From: Sphaerisporangium sp. TRM90804
Lineage (GTDB): Bacteria; Actinomycetota; Actinomycetes; Streptosporangiales; Streptosporangiaceae
DNA length: 64,000 bases
Assembly: GCF_029846175.1 (NCBI RefSeq)
Contig: NZ_JARWAC010000004.1
Coordinates: forward strand, 124,001-188,000
Reading direction: 5' to 3'
Every line of letters starts with the position of its first letter. Within the stretch, counting starts at the first letter, position 1. The translations under genes and the position numbers were made by a program. Under the pieces are notes generated by a model that was given only the letters and a program-made list of their open reading frames with translations, had not been told where the DNA came from and made no database searches. Shown piece by piece: positions 7,997 to 15,962 of this stretch.

Positions 7997-9211
7997 GTGA
8001 CCAGTACCGCGACCGCCAAGCCCACCCTTCTCCAGTCCAGGCTCGGAGGGCTGCCGAGACCGTTCTGGGTGCTCTTCGGCGGCACCTTCGTCAACAGGCT
8101 CGGCACGATGGTCGAGCCCTTCATCGGCGTCTACCTCACCCAGGCGCGCGGCCTGTCGCTGCTGGCGGCGGGCGCCGTGATGGCGGTGTTCGGCGTGGGA
8201 TCGCTGGTCTCCCAGCTCGTCGCCGGGTGGCTGAGCGACCGGCTGGGACGCCGCGCCGTGCTCACCGGCGGGATGCTGGCCACGGCCGTCGCCATGATCG
8301 TGCTCGGCTACAGCACCTCCCTGCCCGCGATCGTCGCCTCGATGGCGGTGCTCGGCCTGGTGATGGACGCCTACCGTCCCGCCTCGCAGGCCCTGGTGGC
8401 CGACCTGATCCCGCCGCACGACCGTCCCCGCGCGTTCGGGCTGCTGTTCTGGGCCGTCAACCTCGGTTTCGCGGTCGCCATGGTGGCGGGCGGGTGGCTC
8501 GCGCAGTCCGGCTTCCTCTGGCTGTTCTGGATCGACGCCGTGACCTGCGTGGTGTTCGGCGTGCTCGTGTGGCGCGCGGTCCCCGAGACGCGGCCCGCGC
8601 GCGAGCGCCGGGCGGGCGGCTTCGGCACGGTGCTCAGAGACCGGCTGATGATCGGCTTCATGCTCACCAACCTGGCGTTCACCTTCGTCTACCTCCAGGC
8701 TTTCACCACCCTGCCGCTGGCGATCACCGGTCAGGGGCTGTCCACCGCCGCGTACGGGCTGGCGATGGCGGTCAACGGCGTGCTGATCGTCGCCGTCCAG
8801 CCGCTGGTGAGCCACTGGCTGGCCAAGCGCGACCAGAGCCTGACGCTGGCGGCGGGCATGTCCGTGGTCGGCGTGGGCTTCGGGCTCATGGCGTTCGCCT
8901 CGACCACGGCCGGCTACGCCGCCGCGGTCGTGGTCTGGACGGCCGGTGAGATCGTCACGGCCGGGGCGACCGGGGCGCTCGTCGCCTCGATGGCCCCCGC
9001 GCACCTGCGGGGCCGCTACAACGGCGCGGCCGGCTTCGCGTGGTCGGCGGGCGCGCTCCTGGCTCCCCTGGCCGGCACCCGCCTGCTCTCGGGGGGCCAG
9101 GCCACGCTCTGGCTCACCGTGGGCGCGGTGGGCCTGGTCGCCGCCGCCGGCCAGTTCGCCCTCACCCCGGCCATCCGCCGCCGCGCCACCCGCGACGCCC
9201 TGCGCGGGTGA
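7997..9211 (+). CDS. MFS transporter (12-TM exporter type)
   Basis: A 404-residue major facilitator protein. After a short N-terminus, TM1 begins at FWVLFGGTFVNRLG. The loop 2-3 signature is GWLSDRLGRRAVLTGG, and about twelve hydrophobic segments follow, with a central loop at RAVPETRPARERRAGG. The family fits small-molecule or drug efflux; the substrate is unknown but probably the effector of the adjacent ArsR-like regulator. The GTG at 7997 has AAGG at a suitable distance. An ATG at 7961 in the same frame would add 12 residues and overlap the operator candidate, so I prefer 7997. Confidence 0.85.
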   Translation: MTSTATAKPTLLQSRLGGLPRPFWVLFGGTFVNRLGTMVEPFIGVYLTQARGLSLLAAGAVMAVFGVGSLVSQLVAGWLSDRLGRRAVLTGGMLATAVAMIVLGYSTSLPAIVASMAVLGLVMDAYRPASQALVADLIPPHDRPRAFGLLFWAVNLGFAVAMVAGGWLAQSGFLWLFWIDAVTCVVFGVLVWRAVPETRPARERRAGGFGTVLRDRLMIGFMLTNLAFTFVYLQAFTTLPLAITGQGLSTAAYGLAMAVNGVLIVAVQPLVSHWLAKRDQSLTLAAGMSVVGVGFGLMAFASTTAGYAAAVVVWTAGEIVTAGATGALVASMAPAHLRGRYNGAAGFAWSAGALLAPLAGTRLLSGGQATLWLTVGAVGLVAAAGQFALTPAIRRRATRDALRG

Positions 9212-9336
9212 GGGGCCGCCCGCGACACCCCCCGCAAGGGTGAGGCCGCCGCCCGCGACGCCCCGCGCGGGTGAGGCCGCCCGCGACACGCGTGGATGAG
9301 GACCGCCCGCGACGCCCCGCGCGGATGAGGACCGCC
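9191..9336 (+). repeat. Degenerate tandem repeat at the 3' end of the MFS gene
   Basis: Five units beginning CGCGAC start at 9191, 9221, 9254, 9282 and 9308 (26-33 bp each, core CGCGACGCCCCGCGCGG followed by TGAGG). The first unit contains the last codons and stop of the transporter gene, so the later units look like duplicates of the gene end. Confidence 0.75.
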
Positions 9337-9589
9337 CGAAACCCCTTCCGGCGAGTGAGCCAGACCCGTCCCGCTGGGTACCGGCGCAGGCGGGCGAGCC
9401 GACCTCGGCCCGCACCTGCTCGGCGTCCGGCAGCGCCCCCCAGGCGCGGGCGCACCGCCCGGTCGACATCGGCGTCCGGCGGGCGCACGATGAGACCGCC
9501 GGGAAGCGGGCCGGCGCACCGGAGCGCCACCGTCCGCGGGCTCGACGCGCCGCCGTCCTCCCCCGACCGCCACACGTAAGGTGGAGACC
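9337..9589. other. Intergenic region before nadE
   Basis: A GC-rich stretch with no credible gene; overlapping frames here have inconsistent codon use. It must hold the nadE promoter. AAGG at 9578-9581 is the nadE ribosome binding site. Confidence 0.4.
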
Positions 9590-11380
9590 GTGCCACAACT
9601 GCGTATCGCCCTCGCCCAGACCAACCCGGCGGTGGGCGCTCTCTCCGCCAACGCCGCCAAGCTCGTCGAGTGGACGCGCCGCGCGGCGGAGAACGACGCC
9701 CATCTGGTCGTGTTCACCGAGATGTTCCTGACCGGCTACCCCGTCGAAGACCTCGTGCTGCGCTCGTCCTTCGTCGACGCGTCCATCGAGACGCTGGAGG
9801 CCACGGCCGCCCGCCTCGCCGAGGAGGGCCTCGGCGAGCTGCCCGTCGTCGTCGGCTACGTCGACCGCTCCGGCGTCGCGCCGCGCCTCGGCCAGCCCAA
9901 GGGCGCCCCGCTGGACGCCGCGGCGCTGGTGCACCGCGGCCGGGTGGTCACGCGCACGGCCAAGCACCACCTGCCCAACTACGGCGTCTTCGACGAGTAC
10001 CGCTACTTCCTGCGCGGCGACCGCCTGCCGATCTTCCGGCTGCACGGCGTCGACGTGGCGATCGCGGTCTGCGAAGACCTGTGGCAGGACGGCGGCCCGG
10101 TGCGCGCCGTCGCCGAGGCCGGGGCCGGGCTGCTGGTCGTGCCCAACGCCTCGCCCTACGAGCGCGAGAAGGACGACGTGCGGCTGGAGCTGTGCGCCGA
10201 CCGCGCCCGCGAGGCCGGGTGCGCGCTGGCCTACGCCAACCAGGTCGGCGGCCAGGATGAGCTGATCTTCGACGGCGACTCCATCGTGGTCGACGCCGCC
10301 GGGGCGCTGGTGGCGCGGGCGGCGCAGTTCCGCGAGGAGCTGCTGTTCGCCGACCTCGACCTCCCGCTCGCCGACCCGGCGGCCCGGCCGGGCTCGTTCC
10401 CGGTCGACGCCGGCGACGGCACGACGATCACCGTCGAGCGGCTGGTGGTGTCGGCCGAGCCGGTGCCCGCCTACGCGGCGGAGCCGCCGTCCCTGGCCCC
10501 GCGCCTGGACGACCTGGAGGAGGTCTACTCGGCGCTGGTCCTCGGCGTGCGCGACTACTTCACCAAGAACGGCTTCCAGTCGGTCGTGCTGGGCCTCTCC
10601 GGCGGCATCGACTCCGCGCTGACCGCGACCATCGCCGCCGACGCCGTGGGCCCCGACCGCGTCCACGTCGTGCTCATGCCGTCGCGCCACTCCTCCGACC
10701 ACTCGGTGAGCGACGCGCGCGACCTCGTCGAGCGCCAGGGGCTGCACTCGCGGGTGGTGCCCATCGAGGGCATCGTCGACGCCTTCGAGAAGGAGGTCGA
10801 GCTGACCGGCCTGGCCGCCGAGAACCTCCAGGCGCGGGTGCGCGGCATGCTGCTCATGGGCCTGTCCAACGAGCACGGCCACCTGGTGCTGACCACCGGC
10901 AACAAGAGCGAGCTGGCCACCGGCTACTCCACCCTCTACGGCGACTCCGCCGGCGGCTTCGCGCCCATCAAGGACGTCCTGAAGACGACGGTGTGGCAGC
11001 TCTCCACCTGGCGCAACGCCCAGGCCGGCCGCGAGAGCGAGCTGCTGCACGGCTTCGCCGTCCCGCCCATCCCCGAGAACTCCATCTCCAAGGAGCCCAG
11101 CGCCGAGCTGCGCCCCGGCCAGCGCGACACCGACTCCCTGCCGCCGTACGACGTCCTCGACCGCCTGCTCGCCGACTATGTCGAGCACGACATGGGCAAG
11201 GCCGGCCTCATCGCGGCGGGCCACGACCCAGAGCTGGTGGCGAGGGTCATCCGCCTGGTCGACCTCGCCGAGTACAAGCGCCGCCAGTACCCCCCCGGCC
11301 CCAAGATCACCCCCAAGAACTTCGGCCGCGACCGCCGCCTCCCCATAACCAACCGCTGGCGCGAGACCCCGACCTCCTGA
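9590..11380 (+). CDS. nadE: Glutamine-dependent NAD+ synthetase
   Basis: A 596-residue two-domain enzyme that makes NAD+ from deamido-NAD+, ATP and glutamine. The N-terminal glutaminase (nitrilase fold) has the Glu in VVFTEMFLTGYP, Lys in TAKHHLPNYGVFDE and nucleophile Cys161 in AVCEDLWQDGG. The C-terminal synthetase has the ATP P-loop SGGIDSALT starting at Ser337 and the TTGNKSELATGYSTLYGD segment. The length is typical of the long form; the C-terminal KITPKNFGRDRRLPITNRWR is also typical. The GTG at 9590 has AAGG eight bases upstream; the alternative GTG at 9581 overlaps that site. Confidence 0.95.
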   Translation: MPQLRIALAQTNPAVGALSANAAKLVEWTRRAAENDAHLVVFTEMFLTGYPVEDLVLRSSFVDASIETLEATAARLAEEGLGELPVVVGYVDRSGVAPRLGQPKGAPLDAAALVHRGRVVTRTAKHHLPNYGVFDEYRYFLRGDRLPIFRLHGVDVAIAVCEDLWQDGGPVRAVAEAGAGLLVVPNASPYEREKDDVRLELCADRAREAGCALAYANQVGGQDELIFDGDSIVVDAAGALVARAAQFREELLFADLDLPLADPAARPGSFPVDAGDGTTITVERLVVSAEPVPAYAAEPPSLAPRLDDLEEVYSALVLGVRDYFTKNGFQSVVLGLSGGIDSALTATIAADAVGPDRVHVVLMPSRHSSDHSVSDARDLVERQGLHSRVVPIEGIVDAFEKEVELTGLAAENLQARVRGMLLMGLSNEHGHLVLTTGNKSELATGYSTLYGDSAGGFAPIKDVLKTTVWQLSTWRNAQAGRESELLHGFAVPPIPENSISKEPSAELRPGQRDTDSLPPYDVLDRLLADYVEHDMGKAGLIAAGHDPELVARVIRLVDLAEYKRRQYPPGPKITPKNFGRDRRLPITNRWRETPTS

Positions 11381-11461
11381 CCTCGATCAGCACCCTGATC
11401 TCGGCGAACGCCGTGCGGACGAAGAGCACACGCAGCCCGTGATCGCGTCGCTCGTCCGGCG

Positions 11462-11494
11462 GGCGGCTCACGCCGGTTCACCGGCGGAGCCGCC
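11462..11494. terminator. Bidirectional hairpin between nadE and tetR
   Basis: GGCGGCTC, a bulged A, CGCCGGT, a TC loop, then ACCGGCG and GAGCCGCC: a 15-bp stem with one bulge and a very tight loop between convergent gene ends. Confidence 0.75.
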
Positions 11495-11562
11495 ATCGAA
11501 GTGACGGGTGGTGATCGCGTCGCGTCGTCACCTGGGAGGCTCGCCGGCGGTGACGGACGGAG

Positions 11563-12168
11563 TCAGGGGCGCAGGCCGGTGAGGACCTGGTCGACTATGC
11601 GTTCGGGGAGGTCGGGGGAGAGGACCTCGTCCTTGTCGCGCCACTTGGTGAAGTAGACCATCGCGCCGTTCAGCGTGGCCATGGCGACCTCTACGTCGAT
11701 GTCGGCGCGGAGCTCGCCGGTCTGGGCGCCGCGGCGCAGCAGGGAGCGCAGGGCCGCCTGGCGGGGCTGGATCGCGATCTCGCGGAAGCGTTCGAGCAGG
11801 TGCGGGAAGCGCTCGGACTCGCTCATCGCGAGGTTCATGATGCAGCGGTGCCTCGGGTGGCCGGTCTCCTTGAGGATCGCCGCGAGGAAGCTGACGAGGT
11901 CGTCGCGGGCGGAGACGCCACCCGGCTCGGGGATCGGGGCCTTGAGGGTGGCCATCGCGTCGACGACCAGCTCCTCCTTGTTGGCCCAGCGGCGGTAGAT
12001 CGTCGTCTTGCCGACGCCCGCGCGCGCCGCGATCGCCTCGATCGACAGTTCGGAGACGCCCGAGCCCTCGGCGATCATCTCGACCGTGGCGTCGATGATC
12101 GCCTTCTCCGCCTTCTCGCTGCGGGGACGGCCCGGCGTGCGGACCGCCCCCATCTCGTCAGTCACCAT
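11563..12168 (-). CDS. TetR/AcrR-family regulator
   Basis: A 201-residue protein. The N-terminal helix-turn-helix is AIAARAGVGKTTIYRRWANK, the classical TetR DNA-binding motif, preceded by GRPRSEKAEKAIIDAT. The remainder is a helical ligand domain of the size found in AcrR/TetR_C-type repressors. Its ATG lies 7 bases after the stop of the upstream DHA2 exporter gene, so both are transcribed together from the promoter near 13.8 kb. It probably represses that operon and is released by an exported compound. Confidence 0.9.
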   Translation of the reverse strand: MVTDEMGAVRTPGRPRSEKAEKAIIDATVEMIAEGSGVSELSIEAIAARAGVGKTTIYRRWANKEELVVDAMATLKAPIPEPGGVSARDDLVSFLAAILKETGHPRHRCIMNLAMSESERFPHLLERFREIAIQPRQAALRSLLRRGAQTGELRADIDVEVAMATLNGAMVYFTKWRDKDEVLSPDLPERIVDQVLTGLRP

Positions 12169-12175
12169 GGTGCGC

Positions 12176-13747
12176 TCACACTACTGCGGGTTCCTTGTGA
12201 TCCGGCTGCCGCACGGGTGGTGCCGCCTTCTCCCTGCCCGGCAGCCACCTCGCCACCACCGCGGCCCCCAGGAGCGCGACGGCCGCGCCGACCACGGCGC
12301 TGACGTGCATGCCGTCCATGAACGCCTGCTTGGCCGGCTCGATCAGCGAGGCGCCCTGGGCGCCGAGCTGCTGGGCCGCGCCCATGGTGGCCGTGATGGA
12401 CTCCCCGGCCTCGTGCCGGACGCCCTCCGGCAGCGCGGTCAGCGAGCCGCTGATGTTGTCGCGGTAGGTCGCCGACAGGATGGACCCGAGGATCGCGACT
12501 CCGAGGGCGCCGCCGATCTGTCGGATCGTGTTGGTCATCGCCGAGCCGACGCCGGCCTTCTCGCGCGGCAGCGAGGACATGACGGCCTCGGTCGCGGGCG
12601 CGCCGATGCTGGCCATCGCGACGCCCTGGACGAACATGATCAGCAGGAAGGCCCAGATGGGCGTGTCGACCTGGATGAACGCGTAGCCCACCAGCGTCGC
12701 CGCGATGAGCAGCATGCTGACCGTGGCGACCAGCTTGGCGCCGAAGCGCTTGACCATTCCGGTGCTGAGCGGCGAGAAGACGAGCTGGGCCGCCGCGAAC
12801 GGCAGCAGCAGCACACCGGCCATCAGTGGGCTGAACCCCTTGACGATCTGCAGGTAGAAGGCCAGGAAGAACATCACGCCCATCATGGCGAAGAAGACCA
12901 GGCCGATGCTCGCGACGGCGGTGGAGAACCTCGGCAGCGCGAAGTAGCGCACGTCGAAGGCGGGGTGCGGGGTCCTGCGCTCGTGCCGGACGAAGGCCGC
13001 GAGCACGGCGACGCCGACGAGGGCCGGCGCCCACACCTCGGGGTCGGCGATCGTTCCCAGCTCGCCGCCCCGGATGACGCCGTAGACCAGGCCGACCATG
13101 CCGACGATCGACAGCAGGACGCCGACGGGGTCGAGCCCCGACCGGTCGGCGCTCTTGGACTCCGGCACCAGGAACGCGATCAGCAGGGAGCTGACGATGA
13201 CGACCGGCACGTTGACCAGGAAGACCGAGCCCCACCAGAAGTGCTCGAGCAGCAGGCCGCCGATGATCGGGCCGATCGCGACGGCCAGGCCGACGCCGCC
13301 GGCCCAGATGCCGATCGCCTTGCCGCGCTCCTGCGGGGAGAAGACGTTGGAGATGATCGCCAGGGTGGCGGGCATGACGGCGGCGGCGCCGAATCCCATG
13401 GCCGCGCGGGCGACGATGAGCTGCGCGGGGTCCTGCGCGTAGGCGCTGGCCAGCGACGACAGGCCGAAGAGGATCATGCCGACCTGGAGCATGCGCTTGC
13501 GGCCGAACCTGTCCCCCAGCACCCCGAAGGTGAACAGCAGGCCGGCGAAGACGAGCGTGTAGGAGTTGATCGCCCATTCGAGCTGGCCCTGCGTCGCCCC
13601 GAGCCCCGCTTCGGGGTCGGAGATGACTTTCAGCGCCACGTTGAGAATGGTGTTGTCCAAGACGATGGCCAGCAGGCTGAACACCATCACGCCGAGGATC
13701 TGCCATCTGCGTGGGTGGCCCGTTGGTTGGTGCACTTCGTCCCCCAT
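12176..13747 (-). CDS. MFS drug exporter, DHA2 (EmrB/QacA, 14-TM) type
   Basis: A 523-residue protein with the DHA2 signatures LDNTILNVAL in TM1, WAINSYTLVFAGLL in TM2, LGDRFGRKRML in loop 2-3 and the antiporter motif C region GIWAGGVGLAVAIGPIIGG in TM5. About 14 hydrophobic segments and a cytoplasmic tail follow. The family pumps drugs or secondary metabolites in exchange for protons. The ATG at 13747 begins MGDEVHQPT. The frame is open much further upstream, but those codons run through the operator region and lack coding character. It is the first gene of a two-gene operon with tetR. Confidence 0.9.
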   Translation of the reverse strand: MGDEVHQPTGHPRRWQILGVMVFSLLAIVLDNTILNVALKVISDPEAGLGATQGQLEWAINSYTLVFAGLLFTFGVLGDRFGRKRMLQVGMILFGLSSLASAYAQDPAQLIVARAAMGFGAAAVMPATLAIISNVFSPQERGKAIGIWAGGVGLAVAIGPIIGGLLLEHFWWGSVFLVNVPVVIVSSLLIAFLVPESKSADRSGLDPVGVLLSIVGMVGLVYGVIRGGELGTIADPEVWAPALVGVAVLAAFVRHERRTPHPAFDVRYFALPRFSTAVASIGLVFFAMMGVMFFLAFYLQIVKGFSPLMAGVLLLPFAAAQLVFSPLSTGMVKRFGAKLVATVSMLLIAATLVGYAFIQVDTPIWAFLLIMFVQGVAMASIGAPATEAVMSSLPREKAGVGSAMTNTIRQIGGALGVAILGSILSATYRDNISGSLTALPEGVRHEAGESITATMGAAQQLGAQGASLIEPAKQAFMDGMHVSAVVGAAVALLGAAVVARWLPGREKAAPPVRQPDHKEPAVV

Positions 13748-13770
13748 AGGTACTTTTGCGCAAATTTCGA

Positions 13771-13821
13771 TACGGTGTAGTTTCGCAACGCTACCGTAGC
13801 GCTCCCTGATTCGATACGCAA
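13771..13821 (-). promoter_or_regulatory. Promoter and operator candidate of the DHA2-tetR operon
   Basis: On the minus strand a -35 TTGCGT (13821-13816) and a -10 TACGGT (13798-13793) are separated by 17 bases. The -10 is one arm of an inverted repeat TACGGT (13771-13776) / ACCGTA (13793-13798). The motif TTCGATA recurs nearby, and a perfect TTTGCGCAAA palindrome sits at 13755-13764. Confidence 0.5.
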
Positions 13822-14054
13822 CCGTCTCGTTTCGATTAGGGGCCCGCGCACCCGCCGGCCCGGGTCTTCGACACCGAGGAGGCGGCGCCGCGCGACCGGC
13901 GGCGACGACCCCTGCCAGGCCGCGGGTGTGACCCGCATCGCCGCAGGAACGGGGACTAGGACGGGGTCCTCCGGGTGTTGCTCCAAGGGTCAGGCGTGCG
14001 ATGATCTGACCGTCCGGGGACGCCACAAGGGCGCCTCGAGGCCTGGAGGGATCG

Positions 14055-14909
14055 ATGATGTCCTCTGTCCCAAGCATGTCCGGTTCGCCGACCGCTCTCT
14101 ACGGCGGCCAGACCGGGCGACGCGTAACCGTCCGTGACATCGCCGCCGCCAAGGAACGCGGCGAGAGATGGCCGATGGTCACCGCGTACGACGCGATGAC
14201 CGCCAGGGTCTTCGACGAGGCCGGCATCCCGGTGATGCTCGTCGGCGACTCGGCCGCGATGGTGGTGTACGGCTACGACTCCACCCTTCCCGTGTCCGTC
14301 GACGACCTCATCCCGCTGACCGCGGCCGTCGTCCGCGGCTCCTCCCGCGCGATGGTCGTGGCCGACCTGCCCTTCGGCTCCTACCAGTCCTCCCCCCAGC
14401 AGGCGCTGGAATCGGCGGCCCGGTTCATGAAGGAGGCCGGCGCGCACGCCGTGAAGCTGGAGGGCGGCCGCCGCACCCTGCCGCAGGTGGAGACGCTGGT
14501 GGCGGCCGGTGTGCCGGTGATGGGCCACCTGGGGCTCACGCCGCAGTCGGTGAACGTCTTCGGCGGCTACCGCGTCCAGGGGCGGGGCCAGTCCGGCGAC
14601 GAGCTCATGGCCGACGCCAAGGCCCTGGAGCACGCCGGCGTCTTCGCCGTCGTGCTCGAATGCGTGCCGGCCGAGCTGGCCGAACGCGTCACCGCCGCCC
14701 TGTCGGTGCCGACCATCGGCATCGGCGCGGGCCCCTCGTGTGACGCGCAGGTGCTGGTCTGGCAGGACCTCATGGGCCTGACGCAGCGGCCGGCCAAGTT
14801 CGTCAAGAAGTACTTCGACCTGGCCGGCGAGATGGACCACGCCGTCCGGGCCTTCGCCGACGAGGTCGCCACCGGCGTCTTCCCCGCTCCGGAGCACAGT
14901 TACCGCTGA
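14055..14909 (+). CDS. panB: 3-methyl-2-oxobutanoate hydroxymethyltransferase
   Basis: A 284-residue enzyme that adds a hydroxymethyl group from methylenetetrahydrofolate to 2-oxoisovalerate, the first step to pantothenate and CoA. Family motifs are [17 protein letters not shown], the metal-binding [54 protein letters not shown] (catalytic Glu) and [19 protein letters not shown]. The length is normal. GGAGGG lies before the ATGATG start. It stands alone; the other pan genes are not in the window. Confidence 0.97.
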   Translation: MMSSVPSMSGSPTALYGGQTGRRVTVRDIAAAKERGERWPMVTAYDAMTARVFDEAGIPVMLVGDSAAMVVYGYDSTLPVSVDDLIPLTAAVVRGSSRAMVVADLPFGSYQSSPQQALESAARFMKEAGAHAVKLEGGRRTLPQVETLVAAGVPVMGHLGLTPQSVNVFGGYRVQGRGQSGDELMADAKALEHAGVFAVVLECVPAELAERVTAALSVPTIGIGAGPSCDAQVLVWQDLMGLTQRPAKFVKKYFDLAGEMDHAVRAFADEVATGVFPAPEHSYR

Positions 14910-14962
14910 CCGGCCAGCACGACCACCGCCCCCGGCCAGAGCACGTTTACCGCTGACCGGCC
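14892..14962 (+). repeat. Duplication of the panB 3' end
   Basis: GAGCAC-NN-TTACCGCTGACCGGCC occurs at 14892, where it holds the last codons and stop of panB, and again at 14939, 47 bases later. 22 of 24 positions match. Confidence 0.7.
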
Positions 14963-15012
14963 GGGCCCCGGCGGGCACGGCCACCGCCGGCCCCGAGGCG
15001 ACGCCCCAGCCC

Positions 15013-15042
15013 GGGCCGTGCGCGCGCAGGCGCGCACGGCCC
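15013..15042. terminator. Bidirectional hairpin between panB and the dehydratase gene
   Basis: A 13-bp perfect stem, GGGCCGTGCGCGC (15013-15025) with GCGCGCACGGCCC (15030-15042), and a GCAG loop, located between convergent genes. Confidence 0.8.
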
Positions 15043-15050
15043 CCGGGCGC

Positions 15051-15962
15051 TCAGCCCAGCGTCGACGGGTCGGTGTTGGCGCCGCAGATCACGACGGCGA
15101 TCCGCTCCCCCGGGCGCGGCACGTACGCTCCCGAGCGCAGGGCGGCGAGCGCGGCGGCGCCCGAGTGCTCGGCCGCGACGCGGTGGCCGCGCCACAGCTC
15201 CTCGCGCGCCTCGACGATCGCGTCGTCGGTGACCAGCACGCTCCGCACGCCCGCGGCCGTCACGGTGTCGAACGCGATGCGCCCGATCCTGCTGGCCCCC
15301 AGCGCGTCGGCGGCCACGCCGCCCACCTCGACCAGCACCGGCTCGCCCATGGCCATCGCCCGGTGCAGGGTGGGGATGCGCTCCGGCTCGACGGCGACCA
15401 CCTCGGCCGCGCCGTCCAGTGCCGCGGTGACGCCCGCGACGAGCCCGCCGCCGCCCACGGCGACCAGGACGGTGTCCACTCCCCCGGCCTGCTCCATGAG
15501 CTCCAGGCCCACCGTGCCCTGGCCCGCGACCACGTCGGGGTGGTCGTAGGCGTGGATCTCCAGCGCGCCGGTCTCGGCCGCCCGCTTGGCCGACGCCTCG
15601 TACGCCTCGGCGAAGATCGAACCCGTCAGCGTGACGGCGGCGCCCAGGGCGCGCAGCCGGGCGACCTTCACCGGCGCGCAGATCTCCGGCACGAAGATCT
15701 CCGCCCGGACGCCGAGCGCGCGCGCCGCGTGGGCGACCGCCACCCCGTGGTTGCCGCCGCTGGCCGCGATGACGCCCGCCCCGGGCAGGCGGCCGGCCGC
15801 CAGGACGCGGTTGAAGGCGCCGCGGACCTTGAACGAGCCGGAGTGCTGGAGCCCTTCCAGCTTGAGCACGACCCCCGGGTCGCCCTCGACCACCGGCGTG
15901 CGGCGGACGCGCCCGGCGATCCGGGCGGCGGCCCGCTCGACGTCCCCCCGGGTGACGGTCAC
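15051..15962 (-). CDS. Threonine/serine dehydratase-like PLP enzyme
   Basis: A 303-residue fold-type II PLP enzyme. The Schiff-base Lys is in HSGSFKVRGAFN, the substrate loop is ASGGNHGVAVAHAA, and the glycine-rich PLP phosphate loop is VAVGGGGLVAGV. There is no C-terminal ACT domain, so it is like catabolic or racemase-type dehydratases. The GTG start at 15962 overlaps the stop of the upstream gamma-lyase-like gene in a GTGA, suggesting translational coupling and a joint role in amino-acid degradation to 2-oxoacids. The frame extends to 15998, but that part overlaps the neighbour and lacks family similarity. Confidence 0.85.
   Translation of the reverse strand: MTVTRGDVERAAARIAGRVRRTPVVEGDPGVVLKLEGLQHSGSFKVRGAFNRVLAAGRLPGAGVIAASGGNHGVAVAHAARALGVRAEIFVPEICAPVKVARLRALGAAVTLTGSIFAEAYEASAKRAAETGALEIHAYDHPDVVAGQGTVGLELMEQAGGVDTVLVAVGGGGLVAGVTAALDGAAEVVAVEPERIPTLHRAMAMGEPVLVEVGGVAADALGASRIGRIAFDTVTAAGVRSVLVTDDAIVEAREELWRGHRVAAEHSGAAALAALRSGAYVPRPGERIAVVICGANTDPSTLG

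Noticed and set aside
7991-11224. A 1077-codon open frame on the minus strand opposite the MFS and nadE genes
   Set aside because: It is the GC-rich shadow of well-recognised genes on the plus strand; its translation is low-complexity and matches no family.
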